Assembly (NCBI GenBank): GCA_024291935.2
Contig: CM044315.1
Location: 51,000,385-51,064,384 of the forward strand
From: Okapia johnstoni
Lineage: Eukaryota; Chordata; Mammalia; Artiodactyla; Giraffidae
Direction of reading: 5' to 3'
Length of the DNA: 64,000 nucleotides
Shown here: positions 1-11,249 of the stretch, piece after piece
Layout of the letters: each line of letters begins with the position of its first letter
How positions within the stretch are numbered: the first letter of the stretch is position 1
Made by a program: the position numbers and the translations under genes
The notes under the pieces: model-generated
The model's database searches: none
What the model was told of the DNA's origin: nothing
Seen by the model: only the letters and a program-made list of their open reading frames with translations

Positions 1-59
1 TTCCCTTGACACATCCACAAAGCCTCTTAGCAGGTAGCACAATTACATGATCCTGGCAC

Positions 60-121
60 CCCAACAATATCTGGCACATGGTTGACTCCCAGTAGACATT
101 TGCTGAATGAATAAATGAATT
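60..121 (+). repeat. L2-type LINE 3' end
   Basis: Short match to the 3' end typical of L2/MIR elements, with a 'ctggcacat' core and a 'tgctgaatgaataaatgaa' tail. It is old and diverged. Confidence 0.5.
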
Positions 122-321
122 GAATGTTTTCTTTTATCTGTGGTTCTAAAGAACTATTGTTTGAGTCTGGGGAGCGAATATCTCGGGTTGTCTATCAGGA
201 TGAGTTTCCTCTTTGGGTAACTGTTGGTTGAAATGAAGGTAGAATTTTCTTAAGAATTATGACAAACACTGAGCTTAATTAGCTCCAAAGTAAGGTGATG
301 AACCTGTGCTTGCTTTTTCAG

Positions 322-373
322 TGCCCGTGTGAAACCTGGAGAAACTGTTCTGGTTCATGGAGCTAGTGGAGGA
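322..373 (+). CDS. CRYZ: CRYZ internal exon (residues ~144-160)
   Basis: Internal exon of zeta-crystallin, a cytosolic NADPH:quinone oxidoreductase of the medium-chain dehydrogenase/reductase family that makes one-electron reductions of quinones. The 52-bp exon lies between a pyrimidine-rich acceptor ending AG at 320-321 and a GTAAGT donor at 374. Its first base completes a codon begun in the previous exon. The rest reads ARVKPGETVLVHGASGG with no stop. GASGG, continued by VG in the next exon, is the glycine-rich loop of the Rossmann NADPH site. Exon size and phase fit the mammalian gene. Earlier exons (start codon, catalytic-domain N-terminus) lie left of the window. The identification is from recalled family sequence, and subtle differences from cattle CRYZ could mean another ruminant species or a paralogous copy. 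Confidence 0.93.
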
Positions 374-2603
374 GTAAGTATTTTTTTCTTTAAAGGTTTT
401 TTTTTTTTTTTTTTTTTTTAGAGCTTATGTTTATGGGTTTCACATTATATTTCTTTAAGTTGCTTTTAAAAACCAAATTTATAAATATAGTCAAGGGTGA
501 TGACTTTTTTCTTTTTGTAGTGAGACTTCTTTAGATTCTGTCTTCTGAAGGTGATTCCCCATCATATTCATTTAGCATTTCTTGGTTAATAAATTCAACA
601 GATTACCCGATCAGAAATGTATGCATTAGGCTTTCTACCTGTGTTGGGTATGGACCAAGATAAACGGGCTTTGTTTTTCTTTTCAAGAAGTGAATGTTAT
701 AAGAATATTTATTTAGAATTTTAAACAGTTCTTTAAGGTTAATATAAATTCCACATCCCTTTAGATAAGAAAACTAAGGCTCATTAAAGCTTTATCTATG
801 TTGCCCTAGACAGCACTGCAAAGCCACACTGTGAGTTCTTCATCCTTTCTAGCTCCCTTCCTGCTCACCTGCTGCGCTTTGATGACATTCGCAGGGTGCA
901 CAGTATACAGCTGTGTCCTTCACACCACAACCCACAACTTAAAATGCTAATGGGTGTGTGTGGGGGGGGTGGGGGTTGGGGAATGCTCAGAACTTATCAA
1001 ACCAGCCCTGCAGTGAAATCACCCAACATAGAGCTGTCAGAAACCTCTTCAAGAAACTGGATGTCAATCTGCCTCCGAGGAGCTTAGAGGAAAAGTTAGA
1101 GCTCTGAGGTTGGAATTTAACAAGAAATCCACATGACCTCTATCCTGCATGTAGAGGCTTTAGAAATTTTGGAGACACGATTTTGCCTTTTTAAAATACA
1201 GGGCCTGGGGCTGGATGTATAAGGAAGCAGGTTAACCCTTTTAGGACACTGTATTCCAGAGAGGAAATGGAAAGAAGTAACCTATTAATGACAGATTGTT
1301 CCCGGCATAATGAGAAGCATCCTGAAAATGCATTTACCTCTAAAAGTGGACAGGTAATACAGAGAATTCAGATCTCTGTATATTTGTTACTTTCCGTGGA
1401 TGTATCATGAGGTTTCAGGCCCAGCTTCCTATGTACTTCCAATAGATCAACTCAGGGATTTCACAGATAGACTGTTTACTTAAAAAAACACCAAGATTGT
1501 CTTTCTGGGGCTTGAGAAAATATGACACATACCCTTGTTAAAAACTTCCGTTGTTTAGCCTCACTGAAGAGGCAGTTTGGGGGTTAAATTAAATTTAGCC
1601 CTAAATAAGTAAATTTTACGCTGAATAAGTACAGAATCTGTCCAACATGCATTTATTTAAATTGCCTTGGCTTTCACAGAGCTAACCTTGTGCTCTGTAT
1701 CAAAAAGAGAGATTTCAGTAGGAAGAGGAGAAGCAAGTTTAAAGAAAATCTCTTTTTATTCCCTTTACCCTCTTGTAAAAAGCCAGGTCGCCTCACCACT
1801 TTTTTTTAAAGGCAAAATCCAGACTGTTCTCCGTGCTGGCTGAGTTTGTTAAATCCTTGGCTGGCAGGGATAGGCTGGCGACCTGGTGTGTGAAGCGCTT
1901 CTGATCCTCGCTGCCCATCAGGGGGAAACATTGCTGAGTTTTGTCTAGCTTCTATTTGTACTTTCTGTCCTCATTTAAATCAAATTCCTTTGGGATTATG
2001 TTGTGTATTTAAAATGGTGTAGAATTTGTGAACACAGCCAACATCCTGATATGTTGGCAGGGAGTGCCCTAGTTTATTGTCAGCAAAATAAATAGAAGAA
2101 AAAATAGTTGACACATGATGATATATAATCTATTGAAGAAATATTGTTAGTATAATTGTTGACAAGAATAGAATAAGCAACTCCTTTAAAATAGCTCTTG
2201 AGTGCCCCTCTGAAGTAGTTAGAGCATAAGGAGATAATGTTTACATTATCTCTTAGGTTAAAACATGGTTTTATTAGAGCCCCCCCCCCTTTTTTTAGTT
2301 GAAAATTGAAGTAGTAAAAGTCAGCCATGCTAACCCCATGGTGTATTGGTATTTCATGGAACTGAATGTCTCTCGCACTCACAGTGAGTTCCCTGTGTTT
2401 GTTTTGGTTAAATCAAACAAATCCTCAGCATAACCCAACTGGGTTCAGGCTCCTCATTCCCATATGCCATACAGTCTTTAAGGTCTTATTTTAGGCCTGG
2501 GAGTTTGCGATTCTGTTACAATTTTAATTAGTTTCCATCATCTTTTTCATCTCAATTCTATTCTGTCTTGCCCAGTGCATAATGATTGTATCTTCCTTTA
2601 AAT

Positions 2604-2829
2604 CAGTGGTTTTCAATAAGGGGTGATTTCATACCATCTCTTCTCCCACTTGGGGACATTTGGTGGTGTCTGGGGACATTTTTGGTTGTTGCAACTGGAT
2701 GAAAGGGTCTGGCATCCAGTGGACAGAAACTAGGCATGCTCCTTCTAAGCACCCTTCACTGCACAGAGTAGTCCCCACAGCAAAGAATTACCTGGCCCAA
2801 TAGTGCCAAGTGTGAGAAAGCTTGTTCTA
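2604..2829 (+). mobile_element. MER5A (hAT-Charlie) non-autonomous DNA transposon
   Basis: Starts with the terminal CAGTGGTTTTCAA and keeps the MER5A body: a 'ggggacatttggtggtgtctgg' type repeat, 'tttttggttgttgcaactgg', and 'caaagaattacctggccc' followed by 'gtgccaagtgtgagaaa'. It is about 226 bp, diverged and has no coding capacity. It sits in a CRYZ intron. Confidence 0.85.
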
Positions 2830-2939
2830 AATGTATGGGCTGACCCTTATCTGTACCATTCACTTGGCATGGGACCAAACATGTTTCCTAGTATAATTTA
2901 AATAATTGCTTTTATATATATTCCTAAAATAGTTTTACT

Positions 2940-3765
2940 TCTCCTTTATGCTAAGCACATCTAGTGCTCTAGTGATCTCATGCAATCCTGTGGCTTTAAG
3001 TACTGTCTATGAACTGATGATTCTCAAATTTATGTTTCCAATTCCGAACTCTTTTCAAGTCCATACTCATATTCAGCTAATGATTGAGCATCTTCAGTTG
3101 GGTGAATTCAGTGTGTTCAAAGTGAATTCTTGATGCTGTCACAAACTTGATCCTCTCTCATCTTCCTCATCCCAGTCAATCTACCCAGTTATTCTGGCCT
3201 GAGACCAAGGAGACATTCTTGATTTTTCTCTATTCCTCACCTCCCACCTCCAATCTTTGATGAAGTCCTGGTCTTCCTGCTCCTATTTCCCCCTACCTTC
3301 TTTTTTGCCTCCCATTTAATTAGAATGTTCTGCTAAAAGCCGAATTCAGATCATATCCCTCTTTTGCCTAAACTCTCCAATAGTTCTGCATGGCTCTTAA
3401 ATATAATCCAAAGTCTTTACCTCCAAGGCCTTCTGTGCCTTGGCCCTTCTGTGCTTCTCTGGCCTCATCTTTTGCTCTCTTCCGCATGTCCCGCCCTTAA
3501 GCCACATTGACCCTCTTTCTGACGTTTGAATGCCCCAAGCTCATTCCCACTTCAGCAGAATAGCCGTGACCATTCAGCCTACAGCATTCACCATCAGGCA
3601 TCCCAGACCTCTCCCAGACTGTGCTTGTCCCTCTCTGCATTCAGGTCTCTTCAGCATGCCTTTCCTGATGACCTAGTTGGCCTGGTTCTCTATCTCTTTA
3701 TAACCAAATAGGCTATTTTTTTCAAGTATTTTTCATTCTCTGAATTTACTTTATTCATTTATTTC
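2940..3765 (+). repeat. Ancient LINE relic, L2-like
   Basis: Pyrimidine-rich stretch with phrases typical of old L2-like copies. It has 'ctcatgcaatcctgtggctt', then 'tgatgattctcaaatttatg', 'cagatcatatccctc' and 'ctccaatagttctgcatggc', and ends in 'aggtctcttcagcatgcctt'. Many stops and indels are present. The short open frames here (such as 2948-3133 and 3526-3711) are chance frames in the relic. Confidence 0.6.
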
Positions 3766-4876
3766 TTCATGTGTGTATTATCTCCCCCTTCCTTAGAACA
3801 AAGTTTCATGCATGAAGAACCACATCGTGGCCATCAGTTCAGTCAGTTCACTTGCATCCGACTCTTTGCGACCCCATGGACCGTAGCATGCCAGGCTTCT
3901 CTGTCAATCACCAACTCCAGAGTTTACTCAAACTTATGTCCATCGAGTCCGTGATGCCATCCAACCATCTCATCCTCTGTCGTCCCCTTCTCCTCCTGCC
4001 TTGAATCTTTCCCAGCATGAGGGTCTTTTCCAGTGAGTCAGTTCTTCACATCAGGTGGCCAGAGTATTGGAGTTGCAGCTTCAGCATCTGTCCTTCCAGT
4101 GAATATTCAGGACTGATTTCCTTTAGGATGGACTGGTTGGATCCCCTTGCAGTCCAAGGGACTCTCAAGAGTCTTCTCCAACACCACAGTTCAAGAGCAT
4201 CAATTCATCGGCACTCAGCTTTCTTTATGGTCCAACTCTCACATTCATACATGACTACTGGAAAAACCACAGCTTTGACTAGATGGACCTTTGTGGGCAA
4301 AGTAATGTCTCTGCTTTTTAATACACTGTCTAGGTTGGTCATACTTTTTCTTCCAAGGAGCAAGTGTCTTTTAATTTCATGGCTTCAGTCAGCATCTGCA
4401 GTGATTTTAGAGCCCAAAAAGATAAAAGTCTGTAACTGTTTCCATTGTTTCCTCATCTATTTTCCATGAAGTGATGGGACCAGATGCCATGATCCTAGTT
4501 TTCTGAATGTTGAGTTTTAAGCCAACTTTTTCACTCTTCTCTCTCATCAAGAGGCTCTTTAGTTCTTTGCTTTCTGCCATAAGGGTGGTGTCATCTGTGT
4601 ATCTGAGGTTATTGATGTTTCTTTCGGAAATCTTAATTCCAGTTTGTGCTTCATCCAGCTTGGCATTTCACATGATGTACTCTGCATATAAGTTAAATAA
4701 GCAGGGTGACAGTATACAGCCTTGATGTACTCCTATCCCTATTTGGAACTAATCTGTTGTTCCATGTCCGATTCTAACTGTTGCTTCTTGACCTGCATAC
4801 AGATTTCTCAGGAGGCAGGTCAGGTGGTCTGGTATTCCCATCTCTTTCAGAATTTTCCACAGTTTGTTGTGATCTA

Positions 4877-5120
4877 CTCCAATACTTTGGCCACCTCATG
4901 CGAAGAGTTGACTCATTGGAAAAGACCCTAATGCTGGGTAGGATTTGGGGCAGGAGGAGAAGGGGACGACAGAGGATGAGATGGTTGGATGGCATCACCG
5001 ACTCGATGGACATGAGTTTAGGTAGACTCCGGGAGTTGGTGATGGACAGAGAGGCCTGGCGTGCTGCAATTCATGGGGTTGCAAAGAGTCGGACACGACT
5101 GAGCAACTGAACTGAACTGA
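4877..5120 (+). mobile_element. BovB 3' fragment nested in opposite orientation
   Basis: From 'ctccaatactttggccac' to 'actgaactgaactga' this is plus-strand BovB 3' end sequence. The flanks ('cacagtttgttgtgatc' on the left, 'caaaggctttg' and 'caataaagcagat' on the right) belong to one continuous minus-strand BovB. The simplest reading is a 5'-truncated BovB copy that landed head-on in an older BovB. No clean target duplication is visible, so a local rearrangement is also possible. Confidence 0.8.
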
Positions 5121-5351
5121 CACAAAGGCTTTGATGTAATCAATAAAGCAGATATTTTTCTGGTATCCTCTTGCTTTTTTGATGATCCAACAGATGTTGG
5201 CAATTTGATCTCTGGTTCCTCTGCCTTTTCTAAATCCAGCTTGAACATATGGAAGTTCTCGGTTCATGTACTGTTGAAGCCTGGCTGGGAGAATTTTGAG
5301 CATTACTTTGCTAGCGTGTGAGATGAGTGCAGTTGTGCGGTAGTTTGAACA

Positions 5352-5921
5352 TTATTTGGCATTGCCTTTCTTAAGGATTGGAATGAAAACTGACCTTTTC
5401 CAGTCCTGTGGCCAATGCTGCATTTTCCAAATTTGCTGGCATATTGAGTGCAGCACTTTCACAGCATCATGTTTTAGGATTTGAAATAACTCAACTGGAA
5501 TTCCATCACTTCCACTAGCTTTGTTCATAGTGATGCTTCCTAAGGCCCACTTGACTTCACATTCCAGGATGTCTGGCTCTAGTTGAGTGATCACACCATC
5601 ATGGTTATCTGGGTCATGAAGATCCTTTTTGTATGGTTCTTCTGTGTATTCTTGCCACCTCTTCTTAATATCTTCTACTTCTGTTAGGTCCATACCATTT
5701 CTGTCCTTTATTGTGCCCATCTTTGCATGAAATGTTCCCTTGGTATCGCTAATTTTCTTGAAGAGATCTCTCGTCTTTCCCATTCTATTGTTTTCCTCTA
5801 TTTCTTTGCATTGATTGCTGAGGAAGGCTTTCTTATCTCTCCTTGCTATTCTTTGGAACTCTGCCTTCGAATGGGTATATCTTTCCTTTTCTCCTTTGCC
5901 TTTCACTTCTCTTCTTTTCAC
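5352..5921 (-). pseudogene. BovB reverse transcriptase fragment
   Basis: A 189-codon open stretch on the minus strand from the N-terminal side of the BovB ORF2 reverse-transcriptase domain. Visible are a lysine-rich linker region, then NKASGSDGIPVELFQ, which is the RTE-type fingers motif, and WPQDWKRSVFIPILKKG close to the next fingers strand. The frame ends after KKGNAK by a stop. The catalytic YADD box would lie further 3' (lower coordinates) in broken frames around the nested insertion. The complete ORF2 is about 1000 residues, so this is a fossil. Confidence 0.85.
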
Positions 5922-6418
5922 AGCTATTTGTAAGGCCCCTCAGACAACCATTTTGCATTTTTGAATTTCTTTTTCCTGGGAACGGTCTTGATCACTGCCT
6001 CCTGTAAAATGTCACAAACGTCCATCCATAGTTCTTCAGGCACTCTATCATATGTCTTGCACATAGTAAATAATAAATGTTTTTCATATTCATGAATATG
6101 AATTTGCCCATGTACGTACCTGTCTCTTCTATGTAAATGGTAGATGACTTACTGTTTTTATGTAATATTTTATGTGTACTGTTAAAGTATGAAGTCAGTG
6201 AGCATATTTTGATCATCTTTACACCCTGTATCTTCTGCACAAAGCAGAAGCTAAGTGAACATTTTGCACTGTGTTTCTTATTTCTTTGTTTAGACTCTTA
6301 ACATTTATTAGCAATAGTCTAGAACCTAGAAGAACCTTACGTTAATTATGTGTATTTAATAAATGTTTTCAGAGATGCAAAGTACCTAAAACTACTTGGC
6401 TGTATTTTGTTTTTTAAG

Positions 6419-6568
6419 GTTGGAATAGCAGCATGCCAAATTGCGAGAGCTTATGGCTCAAAGGTTTTGGGCACAGCTAGTACTGAGGAAGGACAAAAGA
6501 TTGTTTTGCAAAATGGAGCCCACAAAGTGTTTAATCACAAAGAAGCAAATTATATTGATAAAATTAAG
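6419..6568 (+). CDS. CRYZ: CRYZ internal exon (residues ~161-210)
   Basis: A 150-bp exon (50 codons) with acceptor AAG at 6416-6418 and donor GTAAAG at 6569. The translation starts [20 protein letters not shown] and ends YIDKIK. The opening VG completes the GASGGVG nucleotide-binding loop from the previous exon. The following helix and the strand KVLGTA belong to the Rossmann fold that binds NADPH. The reading frame is open and in phase with both neighbouring exons, which argues for a working or recently working gene. The open frame also runs into the intron on both sides, but the splice signals and family homology fix the exon limits given here. Confidence 0.95.
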
Positions 6569-6870
6569 GTAAAGTTGTTCTATAATTTTATAAAACTAAA
6601 ATTTTGTTTCATGTTCTTTTGCAAGTTTTTATTTTTTATCAGCTACTCTCTTAAAGTTGTTTGTTTTGCCTATGTGTTTTAAAGCTTTAATTAATTTAAA
6701 AGTAGAGATGTCTACTTTCAAACCTTCACTATCATTTCTGTCTTGTTTATTTTTACTAAATAAAATATAACCTCTCTAGAGGCTTATAAAAATCGGTACT
6801 CTTTAATGCAAATCATATTTTAAGTAAAGCCACAGCTTTGTATTTGCAGCTGTGAGGCATTTTTTAAACA

Positions 6871-7135
6871 TGTATTTTTATATATTGTGAAATGATCACC
6901 ACAGTAAATTTAGTTAACATCTGTCCCCATACATAGTTACAAAATTTTGTCTCTTGTGATGAGAACTTTTAAGATCTATTCTCTTAGCAACTTTCAAACA
7001 TGTGATACAGTATTCCTAACTGTAGTCACTGTCCATTACATCCTCATTACTTATTTATTTTACAACTGGAAGTTTGGGCCTTTTGATCCCACCTTTATCC
7101 ATTTCATCCATCCCCCACCCCTTGCCCCACCTCTC
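6871..7135 (-). mobile_element. L1 3' UTR fragment
   Basis: Carries the old-L1 3' UTR complement: 'gaaatgatcaccacagtaaa', 'acatagttacaaaattttg', 'gagaacttttaagatct' and 'cttatttattttacaactgg'. The same words appear in the opposite orientation at 52971-53255, which fixes the strand. No coding part. Confidence 0.7.
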
Positions 7136-7780
7136 TAGTATTCTTAATATAACTTACCATCAAAAATGGAGAAGAAAGCACTGCCTCATCCAAAATGGTG
7201 AGGCAGAATTGAGTTTCTGTTACATCTGTTCCATTGCTGCAATCGAATTCAAGCAGGTTCTGGAGTTCTCCATCTTTGCCATAGTAAGAATTTGCTAAAC
7301 ACTGATTACTTTGCCGATCCTCAAACTACTTGATCATGTTGAGAAAGAATTAGGATATCCCAGGTACTGATTACAGTGTAAGCGAGGTCATTGCACACTG
7401 AGGGAAGAACAAGTGCGAGTTTGTTTATTGCCTCTAAATCATCTTGCCAAAAACTGAGTAAAGGCTCTCCTTTGTATATGTTAGGGAATCCAAAATTGAT
7501 TGGGCATGCACTCCTGATATCATTATCAAAGATGAAAATTGGCCAGTTATTTTAAGATAAGGTTTTTGTTTTGCAGTGTAATTCTAAGACCACAAGACCT
7601 TGTAGCTTCTATCTCTTCTGCTACTGGTTCCTTCTGCTTAAGTCTCTCTCATTCTCCAAAAACATTCTCTTAACCTTTCCTCCTCCCCTTCTCTCCTTTA
7701 CCACATGTTTCTCTTCAGCAAGAGAGTACTTAAACTTCTCTTACTTCCTTACCTCCCACTGCAATTTTGCTTCCACCCCA

Positions 7781-7997
7781 GGGCTTTCCAGGTGGCCCTA
7801 TTGGTAAAGAACCTGCCTGACAATGTAGGAGATGTAAGAGATGCGGGTTCGATCCCTGGGTCGGGAAGATCCCCTAGAGAAGTGCAACCCATTCCAATAT
7901 TCTTGCCTGGAGAATCCCATGGATGGAGGAGGCTGGTGGGCTACAGTCCATGGGATCGCAAAGAATCGAACACTACTGAAGTGACTTAGCCTGCATG
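7781..7997 (+). mobile_element. Bov-tA SINE
   Basis: Typical ruminant tRNA-derived SINE: head 'gggctttccaggtggc', B-box-like GGTTCGATCCC, then the BovB-like body 'ccattccaatattcttgcct' and a 'gtgacttagc' tail. It lies in a CRYZ intron in the same orientation as the gene. Confidence 0.92.
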
Positions 7998-8004
7998 CAC
8001 ACAC

Positions 8005-8710
8005 CAGCTACTTACATGGCTTGCCTGGGGCACTGATAATCCCATCACCAGTCAGCTGCTCTTGGCTCAGTTCTCATCATTCTTGACCCTGACCACACCT
8101 CCTGGAAGCTGGCTCTCTCCTCACTTCTCTAACTTCACTTTTAGTCTCCCTCCTCTTCATTTCACTTGCTGTTCCATAGGTCTTTCCTCTTGGTCTCTCA
8201 CTTTCTCTGGTGCTACACCTTCATCCTGATCCATCTCACACACGTCCTTACACTGCTGGTTTCCAGCACTGACCCTGGCCTGTTTCATTCCTTCGCACCA
8301 TCAGCCTGCTAGACATGGCCGTTCATCTGGTCCCCCAGGATAGACACCCACATTTCATTTCCTGTTCCTGTTTAATCATCTTTCTCCCTCTGCACATCAA
8401 ATTGGTCACCTTATCTATCAGTTTCATCTCTGACATGCCTTTCATGTATGTCTCTGTTTCTCTTTTCCCTTCACTGTTGTAACTTCATTTAGTCCTCATC
8501 TTTTCCAGTCTTGACTCTTATTCACAGCTGAGCTAATGCCCCCTTCTGTCTCCTCTACTGTCTCCAGAGTTACTTGGTTCTCTGTTTCAAAGAAAGGGAA
8601 AAAAAAATTAAAAATTCTCAGAAATAAATGAGAGCTCCATGAGAAGAGGAATTTCTGTTTTCTTCTCTGCTGTACTTTCAGTGCCTAAAACAGCGCCTGG
8701 CACAAGAATT
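8005..8710 (+). repeat. Degenerate L2-like LINE sequence
   Basis: CT-rich diverged sequence resembling old L2 copies. It ends around 8630-8705 in 'gagctccatgagaagaggaa' and 'gtgcctaaaacagcgcctgg', the typical L2 3' region. It is weak upstream of 8600, and there is no gene. Confidence 0.4.
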
Positions 8711-9097
8711 AACTAACGAACATCTGTCCCCACAAAGTCCAAATCTTGTAATGTGGCATTTGATGTATTTTCATAGTCTGAACCAATTTGCAGTCTCTTA
8801 TCTCCTACCTCTCCCCTCCCACCCCCGCCCCTATCTCCTTTACAAATGCATACTCCAGCTCTGCCGGGCCACTCTCCAATTCCAGCTTTTACTCTCCATC
8901 CCCACATCTTTGCTCTTCTGTTTCTTTTGTCCAGACTGACCGCCTCATGTCTAGCTTCTCCTTGCCCCTTCTTCCTTCTGTTCTGCTTAAGAGCTCCTCC
9001 TTATCCCTCAGGGCCGAGGTTGTCATCTCTGTGGAATTTTCTTTGACCTTTACAGGTGATCAGAGTTGTAACTTTCCCCCCCTCTATAACCTATGGC

Positions 9098-9304
9098 TTG
9101 TTTCCCTGGTGGCTCAGATGGTAAAGCGTCTGTCTGCACTGCAGGAGACCCGGGTTCAATCCCTGGGTTGGGAAGATCCCCTGGAGAAGGAAATGGCAGC
9201 CCACTCCAGTACTCTTGCCTGGAAAATCCCATGGATGGAGGAACCTGGCAGGCTACAGTCCATGGGGTCACAAAGAGTCAGACACGACTTCACTTTCACT
9301 TTCA
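9098..9304 (+). mobile_element. Bov-tA SINE
   Basis: 'gtttccctggtggctcagat' head, GGTTCAATCCC B box, 'ccactccagtactcttgcct' body and 'gtcagacacgact' end followed by 'tcactttcactttc'. It is close to consensus. Two SINE-derived frames run through it (8788-9444 and 9093-9317 on +) and are not genes. Confidence 0.92.
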
Positions 9305-9570
9305 ATGCAGTTCTTAGCCCATCACATCACACCTTTAATTGTAGTGTTTTCCATTTTCCTCTTTATTTTGGGTTCTCTATGTCCATCTTGACATTCGTAA
9401 TACCTCACACAGTGCTGGGCGTAGGTGTTCATTTTTTTTCTTAAAATGAAAATGTGTAGCTTAGCTTATTTAAGAGGTGGTTTTAGATGTTGGGAATTGA
9501 CATCAGAAAGCCCAAAAGAAAAGGAGTAGTGTGCCAAGCTGATTGTAGACCACTGAGAACACAACTAAAT

Positions 9571-9571
<1 letters not shown>

Positions 9572-9603
<32 letters not shown>
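9572..9603. repeat. (AC)n microsatellite
   Basis: About 16 uninterrupted AC units inside a CRYZ intron. Confidence 0.95.
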
Positions 9604-9606
<3 letters not shown>

Positions 9607-10031
9607 TACTACAATACCAAAAAGTCAGTATTTTTTTCTTTTGTTGTCTGTTTTTTAATAAAAATGGGAGCCCCAATGCAGTTTTTGATTTTTGATTTGT
9701 TGCTTCTTCCTCTGTTAAAATGCATTTTGAAGACAGAAAATTCTCACCTGAGGAAGAAGTACTTTATAGTCAAGTTGAGTCTAAGCACATGAAAATTTTG
9801 GACAAATTTTATTTCATTATAGCAATTTATTTAATACAAATCTGTCATTTTAGATGTGGCTGATACCTTGGAATTACAGCATCACTGTATAATTAAATTA
9901 TCTTAAAATTGACATTATTACTCTTTAAAAATATAGCATTTTATGTCATTTGAAATATATTTCTATAATATATGGCACTATGATAATCTTTTTTTTCCCT
10001 AATCTACTCTGCATTCTTTTATATTATATAG

Positions 10032-10133
10032 AAATCTGTTGGTGAAAAAGGAGTTGACGTGATTATTGAAATGTTAGCTAATGTAAATCTTAGTAATGAT
10101 TTGAATCTTTTGTCACATGGAGGACGAGTAATA
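10032..10133 (+). CDS. CRYZ: CRYZ internal exon (residues ~211-244)
   Basis: A 102-bp exon (34 codons) with acceptor AG at 10030-10031 and donor GTAAGT at 10134. It reads [20 protein letters not shown], then continues through SLLSHGG-like sequence to GRVI. This is the part of zeta-crystallin that carries the Rossmann strand with VDVIIEM and the loop LSHGGRVI near the cofactor. The frame is intact. In mammalian CRYZ the next exon should start with VVGSRGT and be followed by a terminal exon. I did not find either between 10134 and 64000, so this is the last CRYZ exon I can support in the window. Confidence 0.94.
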
Positions 10134-11249
10134 GTAAGTATTTTATTTTTTTTCATCACTTTGCAGTTTTTTCATAATTTAACATAAAAGGAGTTACTAT
10201 TTTGCAGTAATATTTTAATTTGCTAGTCAGACATAAGTAGATGTTAAGGTTAGTTATCTAACTGGGTTAAGGATTAATTCCTGGAAGATAACTAGGGTGA
10301 CAATATAATTTATTTTCCAAGCCAGGGCACTTAAGAAGGAGAGAGGAGATACTGTTGGTAATTATTGCTCTACTTAGCATTCATTTGATTCAGTGAGTTT
10401 CTTAACATTTAAAAAAAAGGTTTGTCTTTAGTGATCATAAACATTGGAGTACTGTTTATTTTATAGCTGGCAACTTTCTTTATGCCTTCTACTTCTCATC
10501 AAGGGATCGTTGTAGTAGGAAATAGGATGTTAGTGGTCACTTGGCATTGGAGGACATTACAGAAATTCCTAACTGATACTCATCATTAATCCCATACCTT
10601 TGACTAAAACATACTAATTCAAAATAGGACTGCTTGATTTCCAAGCCTACTTCTTCTTATAAAGGTTCTTTAATCTCTGATTATCCCAGAACTATACTGG
10701 ACTCTGATGATTCTCTGGAGTAAATGAGACCCCTTTCCCAAACTAATCTTATCTAGATCTACAAGTCTCTCAGAAAGGCAAGATAAACAGTGTCCAGAGA
10801 AATTTGTTATTTTTCCAATATTCCCAATATTTTATGATATTCACTAGGTTAATGAGCCACATATTCTGTGAGAACAGCAGCTTTCTCTCTGCTATATGAT
10901 ACTGGGTGCATAGTTTCTAAATAGGTATGTATTGATTGATTCAACTTCAAATTAAATTTAGAATTTTCTCTTTGTGTGATTGGGATCATATATTTTTATT
11001 TAAATTAATAATCAAATTAGATGCATTAACAATGATTTGCTTTTGTTATTATAACATGGTAATTGCAATAAATTCTAGATGCAATTAAAAATGGTGGTTT
11101 TCTGGTTTATTTTACATGTAGTACTTGCCTTATATCAGTTTTACATAGCACCAAACAGGTTACTACCTAACAGTGTTCTATGTTGGAAGTCTTTATCTAA
11201 ACTAAATAAAAGGATAATTACCTGGAAATCTTGCCATCAATAATATATA
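10134..11249. other. AT-rich DNA after the last visible CRYZ exon
   Basis: Starts with a GTAAGT donor, so at least its beginning is intronic if the gene continues. No exon or named repeat recognised. Confidence 0.6.

Larger units (their letters stand above)
3834..6050 (-). mobile_element. BovB (RTE) LINE, 5'-truncated, minus strand
   Basis: About 2.2 kb of BovB, read on the minus strand. Its 3' end is at 3834 (complement of the ...CTGAACTGAACTGA tail), and it runs 5'-ward to about 6050, where BovB similarity stops. BovB is an RTE-clade non-LTR retrotransposon, abundant in ruminants and known for horizontal transfer among vertebrates. An oppositely oriented BovB 3' fragment interrupts it at about 4877-5120. 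Reverse-transcriptase coding remnants are recognisable on the minus strand. It lies wholly inside a CRYZ intron, antisense to the gene. Confidence 0.92.
374..6418 (+). other. CRYZ intron with L2, MER5A and BovB
   Basis: Intron between two phase-compatible CRYZ exons, starting GTAAGT and ending TTTTTTAAG. A run of about 23 T lies at 397-419, only 23 bases after the donor. From 420 to about 2600 I see no gene or recognisable repeat, only AT-rich unique DNA with short homopolymers, such as C then T at 2281-2297. MER5A, an L2-like relic and a BovB follow and are listed separately. 6051-6418 is AT-rich with nothing recognised. Confidence 0.85.
6569..10031 (+). other. CRYZ intron with L1, L2 and two SINEs
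   Basis: Intron from GTAAAG to an ATATAG acceptor. It holds an L1 3' UTR piece, two Bov-tA SINEs, L2-like sequence and an (AC)n tract, all listed separately. About 7136-7780 and 9606-10031 are AT-rich with nothing recognised. Confidence 0.85.

Noticed and set aside
4017..4469. 150-codon plus-strand frame
   Set aside because: It is the antisense of the BovB element lying on the minus strand.
7781..7880. tRNA-like sequence with A and B boxes
   Set aside because: It is the tRNA-derived head of a Bov-tA SINE. The same holds for every other SINE head; none is a working tRNA gene.
8788..9444. 218-codon open frame on the plus strand
   Set aside because: It reads through L2-like sequence and a Bov-tA SINE (phrases such as SLGWEDPLEKEMA are SINE translations).
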